From JAIXWP01 sp965247015 (GTDB taxonomy: Bacteria; Bacteroidota; Bacteroidia; Flavobacteriales_D; Sanyastnellaceae), in the NCBI GenBank assembly GCA_965247015.1, contig CBDFGG010000006.1, forward strand, positions 186,001 to 250,000: DNA of 64,000 nucleotides, read 5' to 3'. A model generated the notes under the pieces. That model did no database searches and was not told the DNA's origin. It saw only the letters and a list, made by a program, of their open reading frames with translations. Of this stretch, positions 55,198 to 62,953 are shown one piece after another. Position 1 is the first letter of the stretch. The number at the start of each line of letters is the position of its first letter. Made by a program: the position numbers and the translations under genes.

Positions 55198-56614
55198 CTC
55201 TATTCTTTTTAGATGTGATGGTTGCTTCTAATTCATGTTGATGCGTTTGGATGGAAATAAGATCTCCAATCTCTAGCTTCTGTATATCTGTAATGATCTT
55301 CCCTTGTGCACTTACCAGTGCATAGCCTCTTTTCAAAGTATTTTCAGGACTGAGGATGCGGACAATTGCTTCAAAATTAATTAAATTCTTTTGCGCATTT
55401 TGAATCAACTGTTGGCTCGATCTTGCGATGGCATCTTGCGACACTCTCAATTGATCACGATTTGATTTGACCAACATCTGTGATCGGTTTGAAATCACAT
55501 TTTGTTGCTGCACTAATTCCAGATTGCGTTGACTTAACAACCTCAAAGCTCCTCTTTGCAACACGTTATGAAATTCAATTATTTTCTTGGAAAAATCGTT
55601 GAGTCCTTGCATGGAGTTCTGAGCTACACTGCTGCGCAATCGCTCCAAATCACTGTTTGCATCTCGCAATAATTGCTGTGTGTTAATAATGATGCGATTC
55701 TCAAATTGAATAATCTGTTCCTCAAAATGCCTATTGTGGGCCAAAATAAATTCTGCTGCTTTTGTGGGTGTTTTCATGCTGGTATGCGCCATCATGTCTA
55801 CAATACTTACATCCTTGTGGTGACCCAGCCCTGTGATAATCGGAATTGGAAACTTTGCAACAGCACGCGAAAGTCCATACTGATCGAAGACGATAAAGTC
55901 TGTCTTTGCTCCGCCTCCTCTGATCAAAACGACTGTGTCATATTGCACTTCAGAAGTGTAAATACGCTTCAAACAATCTACAATTTCTCTCCCTGCCATT
56001 TCGCCTTGCACAGAAGACTGATAGATATCTACATGAAATTTATATCCAAAATTATTTCGTTGCAGCGTATGTTCGAAGTCCGCATACCCATTAGAATTAG
56101 GAGAACCAATCACAGCAATGCGTTGAATCACCCTGCCCCATTCAGCAGATTTATTTTTTGTAAAATACTCTTCGCCTTTTTTCGAAATAAATTCTGCATT
56201 CTCTCTTACCAATCGCTCTAACGTTTCTCGGCGCTGGCGTTCCATATTTCCAAGCGTAAATGAAGCATCGACTTCTAGAAGGATAAGCTGCATTCCGTAT
56301 GCACCAGAAAACTCAACTCTCACTTTTGCGAGCACTTGAATTCCATTGGTAAATACTTGCCCCGTTGTTTCTGTAAATGCTTGAATACTTGCATCTCCAG
56401 CGGCCCAAGCGATTCCTTTGACCTTTGCTACAGGATCTGCACTATTCTCATTTTTCTCAATGAATTCAAAATAGTGACGATTGCTCTTGGCATAAAAGGC
56501 GTGTCCAGATATCTCTGCCACAATCCAATGCTGCTCTGCCCCGATGGTTTGACGTATCACTCCCTCAATTTTTGCAGTGAGTTCGGATAATTTGATAAAA
56601 GAAGGGCTGGACAT
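55184..56614 (-). CDS. xseA: Exodeoxyribonuclease VII large subunit
   Basis: 476 residues. N-terminal OB fold (IVAEISGHAFYAKSNRHYFE, about 28-115) and the catalytic XseA domain with VLIRGGGAKTDFIVFDQYGLSRAVAKFP-type motif (split here by length), GLGHHKD and TPTKAAEF, followed by a long coiled coil and a C-terminal RGYALVSAQGKIITD segment. Degrades single-stranded DNA in both directions in complex with XseB. Divergent from the speD operon with a 61-bp gap. Confidence 0.96.
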   Translation of the reverse strand: MSSPSFIKLSELTAKIEGVIRQTIGAEQHWIVAEISGHAFYAKSNRHYFEFIEKNENSADPVAKVKGIAWAAGDASIQAFTETTGQVFTNGIQVLAKVRVEFSGAYGMQLILLEVDASFTLGNMERQRRETLERLVRENAEFISKKGEEYFTKNKSAEWGRVIQRIAVIGSPNSNGYADFEHTLQRNNFGYKFHVDIYQSSVQGEMAGREIVDCLKRIYTSEVQYDTVVLIRGGGAKTDFIVFDQYGLSRAVAKFPIPIITGLGHHKDVSIVDMMAHTSMKTPTKAAEFILAHNRHFEEQIIQFENRIIINTQQLLRDANSDLERLRSSVAQNSMQGLNDFSKKIIEFHNVLQRGALRLLSQRNLELVQQQNVISNRSQMLVKSNRDQLRVSQDAIARSSQQLIQNAQKNLINFEAIVRILSPENTLKRGYALVSAQGKIITDIQKLEIGDLISIQTHQHELEATITSKKNRDERT

Positions 56615-56675
56615 GCAGCGAAGATATTATCGAAAGTCTAATTTTATTATTTTCACGACCTAAATCTTAGAAGAA

Positions 56676-57035
56676 TTGGAATTATCCTACCAACCAGGTT
56701 TACATTTAATTGGAGATATAGAGAGCACAGCGGTGAGCAAAATGCGCGACCACGCAGTATGTCGCACATTCATTGATGAACAAATATCCAAGCATGGTCT
56801 TTCGAAAGTTGGCGAAGTATATCATTCATTCGATGGTGCTGGATTCACAGCAACTATCTGTCTTACAGAATCGCATATTTCTATTCACACTTGGCCTGAA
56901 TTCGGCAAGGTGACTTTTGATGTTTTTCTTTCCAACTTCAAGAAAAATAATAACCACATTACTGAAGCCATCTTCGAAGCGATCAAGAATTACTTCGAAT
57001 CGACAGTTATTGTAAAAAATACAATAAGTCGATGA
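56676..57035 (+). CDS. SpeD-like pyruvoyl decarboxylase (AdoMet decarboxylase family)
   Basis: 119 residues. The frame is closed upstream by a stop at 56661 and has no earlier ATG, so it starts at the TTG 56676. The self-cleavage motif LTESHISIHTWPE is intact: cleavage would fall between E65 and S66, with H71 at its usual place. But residue 86, where SpeD proteins have the catalytic Cys of DVFTCG (Cys83 in the T. maritima enzyme), is Ser in VTFDVFLSN. So processing is likely but the substrate may not be S-adenosylmethionine; some SpeD relatives decarboxylate L-arginine or L-ornithine. First gene of a seven-gene operon; overlaps the next gene by 4 bp. Confidence 0.82.
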   Translation: MELSYQPGLHLIGDIESTAVSKMRDHAVCRTFIDEQISKHGLSKVGEVYHSFDGAGFTATICLTESHISIHTWPEFGKVTFDVFLSNFKKNNNHITEAIFEAIKNYFESTVIVKNTISR

Positions 57036-58324
57036 GCACGTTCACCTCTTTCTCACCAAAGTCGCATATCACTTGCATAAAGTGCTCGACAGCTATCCCT
57101 TTGTTCACTCCTGATTTATCAGAATATGTAGGTTGTGGAAGTTGCGGGGCCTTGCTCGATATCAGAGAACAAAAGCCTAGCATATTCTCGGAAGGCGATA
57201 TTCCGACGGAAGTGGTGTTTGCACCTGGCGATCAAATCTCCATTGAGGGCATCACTTATTTGGTGCTGGGAGTAAGCGTGAAGCGCCTATATATTCATCA
57301 AGTGTATTGGCAGGAGTATATACTCCACCATCCTGATCACCCAAGTGCATCACTCAGTTGCAGCGATGGTCACTGGCACTTTATGCAGGAAACGGAGTTT
57401 GTGTTTCCTGGAAAAAATTTTGCAACAATCGACATCAATGGAATCCAATTCAAGCGATTCGCCAATATGACGGTGGATACCATTGCTCAATGGGGTGAAT
57501 TACATACAGATTCTTTTAAAGATGCTCGTTACAATGAATATATCAGTCCTCCTTATATCGCTAGTAAAGAAGAGTGTTTAGGAGTTACCACGAGCTATTT
57601 TGGCCGTTACATCTCCATTACAGAATTAATGGATGGGACAGCAAAAAAACATATTTTCCCCGCTCAGAAAGGAGTGGGCGCGGCTCAACCACAAAAAGAA
57701 TGGATACATCGCGGTCCACTGGCCGCACTCACCGTGGGTTTTGTGGGACTCATGTTGCTCACTGGTATTTTACTCTGGTCGAGAAATACGGAAATCACTC
57801 GATTCAAAATCACCACCCAACTTCAAAAGAGTGATGCAATTACAACTACTTTTTTAGGAGATTCCTTGAACGTTAAAGTGGAAAGCGAAGAAAAACTAAT
57901 CAAGAAGACCTTTCATATTGATGATAATCATACTGCTGTAGAATTGTACTTCGCTTCTGATGTCAGTAATAATTGGGTGTTCATTTCGGGATATCTTTTG
58001 CATCAGCAAACGGGCGAGAAAATTGACTTCTGGAAAGAAGTTCAATTTTATAAAGGTACATCTTCGGATGGCTCTTGGACAGAGGGACAGAATTGGGAGC
58101 GTACGGTTATCAATAATTTGAAAGAAGGTGATTATAGCATCGTTTTATCAGGAGAATCAGGCGCTAATAAACCTCCCCAAGATGTCACTGTTGCAGTTAA
58201 TATCCATCCATCGCTATTCAGTAATCTAATCGTATTGCTGCTAGGAGCACTTGTATTTCCTGTGATTAGTTATTTCCGAACGAGTTCCTTTGAAACTAAA
58301 CGATGGCTAAACTCTGACCTATGA
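57032..58324 (+). CDS. DUF4178 protein with zinc ribbon
   Basis: 430 residues. An N-terminal zinc ribbon (CIKC at 15-18 and CGSC at 35-38) is followed by two DUF4178 copies: FAPGDQISIEGITYLVLGVS with DGHWHFMQETEF, then a related second half, and two transmembrane segments (about 233-250 and at the end, LIVLLLGALVFPVISYF) flanking a beta-rich domain. DUF4178 genes sit with DUF350 and polyamine-type enzymes in other bacteria. Predicted membrane-linked regulatory or assembly part of the operon. Overlaps the next gene by 4 bp (ATGA). Confidence 0.85.
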   Translation: MSTFTSFSPKSHITCIKCSTAIPLFTPDLSEYVGCGSCGALLDIREQKPSIFSEGDIPTEVVFAPGDQISIEGITYLVLGVSVKRLYIHQVYWQEYILHHPDHPSASLSCSDGHWHFMQETEFVFPGKNFATIDINGIQFKRFANMTVDTIAQWGELHTDSFKDARYNEYISPPYIASKEECLGVTTSYFGRYISITELMDGTAKKHIFPAQKGVGAAQPQKEWIHRGPLAALTVGFVGLMLLTGILLWSRNTEITRFKITTQLQKSDAITTTFLGDSLNVKVESEEKLIKKTFHIDDNHTAVELYFASDVSNNWVFISGYLLHQQTGEKIDFWKEVQFYKGTSSDGSWTEGQNWERTVINNLKEGDYSIVLSGESGANKPPQDVTVAVNIHPSLFSNLIVLLLGALVFPVISYFRTSSFETKRWLNSDL

Positions 58325-58512
58325 AACCAAAGATGAACTTCCCTCCGCCGAAGAAAGCGCCTGTCATCATATACGGTGCATTTCTTTTGTGCATATACAT
58401 TACTTACCTCACCGTTGAACTCAATGGAATTCGCATTATGAATTTCAACTCAAAAGATCAAGAACGCGGCTCACAAGGCAGTCGCTCCACCAGTACTTTT
58501 TACCATAAATAA
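58321..58512 (+). CDS. 63-residue single-span membrane peptide
   Basis: One transmembrane helix (VIIYGAFLLCIYITYLTVEL) after a basic N-terminus, then a Ser-rich tail ending GSQGSRSTSTFYHK. It starts in an ATGA overlap with the DUF4178 gene, so it is surely translated. Family not recognised. The Ser/Gly-rich tail with a terminal His-Lys could be a target for enzymes of the operon; that is speculation. Confidence 0.75.
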   Translation: MKPKMNFPPPKKAPVIIYGAFLLCIYITYLTVELNGIRIMNFNSKDQERGSQGSRSTSTFYHK

Positions 58513-58519
58513 AAAACCT

Positions 58520-58729
58520 ATGTTAGAATCTAAACCCATCTTAGCATCCGTAGTCTTTTCATTAATTGGAATCGCTATTCTCGTGATCACCTTTTGGATT
58601 ATTGAAAAAATTACTCCAGAAAATCTTTGGAAAGAAATCATTCATAACAAGAATAGTGCTTTAGCAATAATGGCCGGGGCATTTATGATTGCCATTGCAA
58701 TGATTATTTCAGCGGCTTTACATGGATAA
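58520..58729 (+). CDS. DUF350 membrane protein, single-unit form
   Basis: 69 residues with two transmembrane helices (ILASVVFSLIGIAILVITFW and ALAIMAGAFMIAIAMIISAA), matching one DUF350 unit; many family members carry two. DUF350 (YjfL in E. coli, in a cluster with a glutathionylspermidine synthase-like ATP-grasp) has no proven function. It starts 7 bp after the 63-residue gene and overlaps the spermidine synthase-like gene by 8 bp. Confidence 0.85.
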   Translation: MLESKPILASVVFSLIGIAILVITFWIIEKITPENLWKEIIHNKNSALAIMAGAFMIAIAMIISAALHG

Positions 58730-60257
58730 ACCAAGTCTGCAACTCAAAGAGAAAAACAGCTTTGCATTACTTCTATTTTTCTCTGTATTTGTAGTTGCCA
58801 CATGTGGACTTATTTATGAGCTCGTAGCGGGAACCCTTGCAAGTTATTTGTTGGGTGATAGCGTCACGCAGTTCAGTATGATCATAGGCGTGTACCTCTT
58901 CTCCATGGGGATAGGTTCATTCCTATCACGTTATTTCACCACGAATCTCATCGCTTGGTTTATTCGAATAGAAATTCTCATTGGAATCATAGGTGGTGCA
59001 AGCGCTACCATACTTTTCTTGCTTTTCAATGAAGTTGATTCTTTTCGCATTATCCTCTTTGGATTGGTATCTTTAATCGGGACACTGGTAGGGCTTGAAA
59101 TCCCCCTACTCATGGCGATTCTGAAAGATCAGTACGAATTCCGTGATCTGGTGTCGCGTGTATTTTCTTTTGATTATATCGGAGCGCTCTTCGCAAGCAT
59201 CGTCTTTCCTTTGCTGTTGGTGCCTCATTTAGGCTTGATAAAAACATCGTTTTTCTTCGGCATCCTAAATGTTGTTGTTGCATTGCGACTATGCTACGTT
59301 ACTACTGGTGGTGGTTATCGTTTGAAACTCCTAAAAACCAGCGCATGGGTGGCTTTGGCCGCTCTATTATTTGGATTTGTGTGGTCCGAAAGAATCACTC
59401 AATTTGCTGAAGAGCGTACTTACCAAGATCGTATTGTATTTGCAGTTTCGTCGCCATACCAGCGAATAATTCTCACTAATAAAAACAGCGATTATCGTTT
59501 GTTTTTAAATGGCAATCTTCAATTCTCTTCATTAGATGAATACCGATATCACGAAGCATTGGTGCACCCTGCAATGAATGCTGTAGTGAATCCTAAGAAT
59601 ATTTTAGTACTCGGTGGTGGTGATGGAATGGCGGCAAGAGAGCTATTAAAATATTCTTCTGTAGAAAACATCACTTTGGTAGATCTTGATCAAGAAATGA
59701 CCGAGCTATTTCAAACAGATGCAAGGTTGCTCGCCCTCAATGACAGTGCTTTGATTCATCCAAAAGTAGATGTGATCAATGGTGATGCATTTATGTGGTT
59801 AAAGGAAAATACCAATAAGTTTGATGTCATCATTATTGACTTTCCTGATCCTTCTAATTTTTCAATTGGCAAACTTTATTCTTTGGCCTTTTACGAAACA
59901 CTTCGCGGTGCATTGAATGAAAAGGGTATGGCTGTCATACAATCTACCTCTCCCTACTTCGCTAGAAAATCATATTGGTGCATTGAGCACACCTGCAGAG
60001 AAGCAGGTTTTGCAACCGTCCCCTATCATGCTTATGTTCCATCGTTTGGTGAATGGGGATATTTATTGGTGAGCCATCAACCACTGCCGGTGCCGTTTAT
60101 TCAAGAAAATATTCCTTTGCGCTTTATAAACTCTCAAACTTGGCAGCAAATGCAGCAGTTTGCTCCTGATATGAGCCAAGTAGAAACAGAAGTAAACCTG
60201 CTCAATAATCAAATACTCGTTCAGTATTTTGAAGAGGAATGGGGGCGTTATGACTAA
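58722..60257 (+). CDS. Membrane-fused spermidine synthase-like aminopropyltransferase
   Basis: 511 residues. The first ~220 residues hold about seven transmembrane helices (YELVAGTLASYLLGDS, GIGSFLSRYF), typical of the membrane-fused polyamine aminopropyltransferases. The enzymatic domain has YHEALVHPAMN (276 on), the AdoMet-type fold GGGDGMAAREL (298-), and IIDFPDPSNFSIGKLYSLAFY (split here for length; D373 region), as in SpeE. Substrates would be decarboxylated AdoMet and a polyamine or a related nucleophile. If SpeD upstream does not make decarboxylated AdoMet, the reaction may differ. Ends with an 8-bp overlap into the FAD gene. Confidence 0.9.
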   Translation: MDKPSLQLKEKNSFALLLFFSVFVVATCGLIYELVAGTLASYLLGDSVTQFSMIIGVYLFSMGIGSFLSRYFTTNLIAWFIRIEILIGIIGGASATILFLLFNEVDSFRIILFGLVSLIGTLVGLEIPLLMAILKDQYEFRDLVSRVFSFDYIGALFASIVFPLLLVPHLGLIKTSFFFGILNVVVALRLCYVTTGGGYRLKLLKTSAWVALAALLFGFVWSERITQFAEERTYQDRIVFAVSSPYQRIILTNKNSDYRLFLNGNLQFSSLDEYRYHEALVHPAMNAVVNPKNILVLGGGDGMAARELLKYSSVENITLVDLDQEMTELFQTDARLLALNDSALIHPKVDVINGDAFMWLKENTNKFDVIIIDFPDPSNFSIGKLYSLAFYETLRGALNEKGMAVIQSTSPYFARKSYWCIEHTCREAGFATVPYHAYVPSFGEWGYLLVSHQPLPVPFIQENIPLRFINSQTWQQMQQFAPDMSQVETEVNLLNNQILVQYFEEEWGRYD

Positions 60258-61887
60258 TCGTTTTAGCAGAAAATCTTTCATTCAAAAAACCCTTCTAGCT
60301 ACCGGAGGAGCACTCATCGCGTCCTCGTTTTTTACTTCTTGTAAAAAATACAAAAAACCCGTTGTACGATTGCTCGATCATTCCAATCGAGGGCATCGTT
60401 TGCGCAGTGGAGCGTTCCCAGCTTTTTCTGAAGAAATAAAAATCAACACCTTAATTCTAGGCGGCGGTGTATCTGGACTTGCTACTGCATATGGACTTTC
60501 TAAGAAAGGAAAAAATGATTATCGTCTACTCGAGTTGCATGACCACGTGGGAGGCAATTCGTTGGGAGGAAAAAATGAAGTGACTTCTTATCCGCTTGGT
60601 GCGCATTATTTGCCCATTGCAAATAATCACAATCAGGCACTGATTGATTTTTTACATGAAGAAAAAATCATCACACATTTCGATGAACGTGGGCTGCCAC
60701 ATTACAAGGAGGAATACCTCTGCGCTGATCCTGATGAACGCCTTTATTTAGATGGCTATTGGCAAAAGGGATTGATTCCATTTGCAACGTTGAGTGAAGA
60801 AGAACGCTCAGAAATAAAGGCGTTTTTAGATCAAATGGAACATTACAAAACATTGAAAGGGAGCGATAATCGCTATGTTTTTGACATTCCTATTTCGCAA
60901 TGCAGTACGGATGAAAATTATATTCATCTTGATAATATTTCATTCTTTGATTGGTTGCAAAGCAATGGTTGGAAGACTGCACCGTTGCATTGGTTTGTAG
61001 ATTACTCTTGTCGAGATGACTACGGCACTAGTTCTAAAGACACTTCTGCTTGGGCCGGCATCCATTATTTTTCCAGTAGAAAAGCAAAAGCAAGTAATGC
61101 AGAAAGTGATGAGATTTTGACATGGCCGGAGGGTAATTATTTTTTAGTAAAAAAACTCTCGTCATTTATTCTCAAAGAAAATATTCAAACGGGATGCATT
61201 ATCTATGATGTGCAAGAAACGCAAGAACATGTAATCGTTGAATATTTTGATGATATTCAACAAAGAAGCATACGAGTCATTGCACAACAAGTGGTTTATG
61301 CGCTGCCCCTATTTCTCTTGAAATACATGAAGAGTGATTGGGCCAAGAACATTTATCAAAAAACAGAAAAGCAAACGTATGCTCCATGGATGGTGGCAAA
61401 TTTATATTGCAATAAAATGCCAATACCAGAACTTGGAGCGCCCCTTTCATGGGATAACGTCATTGCTTATTCCGACTCTTTGGGGTATGTCAACTCGAAT
61501 CATCAAAAGCTTGAATCACGCACAAAAGAATTGGTGTTGACCTACTACAAAGCATTCGCAGACAGCGATCCTCAAGCATCTAGAAAGAAGCTTCATGAAG
61601 CAAATGCGGATCAATTGACTGAGGACTTATTGTATGAATTACAAAAAGTACATCCCGATATCAGAGAAATTGTAGACGAGGTTGAAATTCAATTGTGGGG
61701 GCATGCTATGGCCCGTCCAACCGTGGGAGAACTATGGGGGCACAGAATTTCTCGTAATAAAATATTGAACGAATGTCGACGGGTACAATTCGTTCATACC
61801 GATGTGAGCGGAATTTCGATATTTGAAGAAGCATTTGACAATGCCATGCGCGCTGTGAATCACATTCTAAATTCGAAGGAAGTATGA
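60250..61887 (+). CDS. FAD-dependent amine oxidase-like protein, Tat-like lipoprotein signal
   Basis: 545 residues from the ATG at 60250. The N-terminus SRKSFIQKTLLATGG is Tat-like but has one Arg only, and SSFFTSC supplies a lipobox (Cys31), so it may be a Tat-exported lipoprotein. Then the Rossmann FAD motif LGGGVSGLATAYGLSKKG (about 70-88) and a flavin amine-oxidase layout (VGGNSLGG; later WGHAMARPTVGELWG). Probably oxidises a polyamine or amine, but the substrate is unproven. Overlaps the next gene by 4 bp (ATGA). Confidence 0.82.
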   Translation: MTNRFSRKSFIQKTLLATGGALIASSFFTSCKKYKKPVVRLLDHSNRGHRLRSGAFPAFSEEIKINTLILGGGVSGLATAYGLSKKGKNDYRLLELHDHVGGNSLGGKNEVTSYPLGAHYLPIANNHNQALIDFLHEEKIITHFDERGLPHYKEEYLCADPDERLYLDGYWQKGLIPFATLSEEERSEIKAFLDQMEHYKTLKGSDNRYVFDIPISQCSTDENYIHLDNISFFDWLQSNGWKTAPLHWFVDYSCRDDYGTSSKDTSAWAGIHYFSSRKAKASNAESDEILTWPEGNYFLVKKLSSFILKENIQTGCIIYDVQETQEHVIVEYFDDIQQRSIRVIAQQVVYALPLFLLKYMKSDWAKNIYQKTEKQTYAPWMVANLYCNKMPIPELGAPLSWDNVIAYSDSLGYVNSNHQKLESRTKELVLTYYKAFADSDPQASRKKLHEANADQLTEDLLYELQKVHPDIREIVDEVEIQLWGHAMARPTVGELWGHRISRNKILNECRRVQFVHTDVSGISIFEEAFDNAMRAVNHILNSKEV

Positions 61888-62927
61888 GCAAGCTATTCTT
61901 CCCTACCCTTTGTGGCAAGAAAGAAGATGCAGTCTTCATTCTGCTTCCTCCTTTTTTGGTGTTGGCAATAATCATGGCTTTGCCAGCATCGATGATTGAG
62001 TCCACAGAATTATCTCCTTGGGTATGGCTTTTACTGGTAGTAGGAATAGATGTTTCGCATGTATACAGCACATTGTACCGTACCTATTTTAAATCAGCTG
62101 CAGTTGAGAAGTATGGCAGAGTATTATATTTCTTACCTGTGATTGGTTTTGTTGGAGCCGTTTTAATTTACAGCTTTGGAGCCAAGTGGTTTTGGACATG
62201 CTTGGCCTACTTGGCCGTGTTTCACTTTGTTCGACAGCAATATGGTTTTATGAAACGCTATGCGCGTTTTGATCAATCTCCTCCCATAGTGCAACGATTA
62301 GAATCAGTGATCATATATGCGGGAACCCTTTATCCTATTGCTTTTTGGCATTTAACCCCCGATAGAAAATTCAATTGGTTTATAGAAGAAGATTTTTATT
62401 CTTGGAGCGGCACCGCCGAAATAAAACTATTTTTCCTTGTGCTCTATGTATTAATCATTGCGCTGTGGTTTATCTTGATGATTCGAGAGTTCTTATTTGG
62501 AGCATTTAACCTACCCAAACATCTCATTATCGCAGGCACTTATTTGAGTTGGTATTTCGGAATTGTTTACTACAACAGCGACCTCGCATTCACTGCGCTC
62601 AATGTGGTTAGCCATGGCATTCCATATATGGCATTGATTTATTTTTCAGAGAAAAAATCGAACACGGATGCAAGTGAAAATCTATTGTTGAAATGGAAAC
62701 ATTTGGGCTGGGTTATTTTTCTGGCGTCCCTTCTGGGATTTGCCTTTATCGAAGAGGCACTGTGGGATGGATTACATTGGCGTGATCACGAAGCAATTTT
62801 TTCATGGATTTATTTCCTTCCCGCTATTCGCACTACCGAATGGCAATCTTTTGTGGTTCCGTTGCTAGCCCTACCCCAGATCACACACTATCTTATAGAC
62901 GGAGTTATTTGGAGGAAAGGGAAGTGA
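61884..62927 (+). CDS. Polytopic membrane protein, conserved His motifs, unknown role
   Basis: 347 residues with eight or more transmembrane helices (LLPPFLVLAIIMALPASMIE, WVWLLLVVGIDVSHVYSTLY, FVGAVLIYSFGAKWFW, IIALWFILMIREFLFGAF). Polar motifs inside the membrane part include DVSHVYSTLYRTY, FHFVRQQYGFMKRY and SHGIPYMALIYF, which could bind metal. Family not recognised. Last gene of the speD operon. 26 bp before the next gene. Confidence 0.8.
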   Translation: MSKLFFPTLCGKKEDAVFILLPPFLVLAIIMALPASMIESTELSPWVWLLLVVGIDVSHVYSTLYRTYFKSAAVEKYGRVLYFLPVIGFVGAVLIYSFGAKWFWTCLAYLAVFHFVRQQYGFMKRYARFDQSPPIVQRLESVIIYAGTLYPIAFWHLTPDRKFNWFIEEDFYSWSGTAEIKLFFLVLYVLIIALWFILMIREFLFGAFNLPKHLIIAGTYLSWYFGIVYYNSDLAFTALNVVSHGIPYMALIYFSEKKSNTDASENLLLKWKHLGWVIFLASLLGFAFIEEALWDGLHWRDHEAIFSWIYFLPAIRTTEWQSFVVPLLALPQITHYLIDGVIWRKGK

Positions 62928-62953
62928 ATTATATATTTGAAAAAACTATTTAA

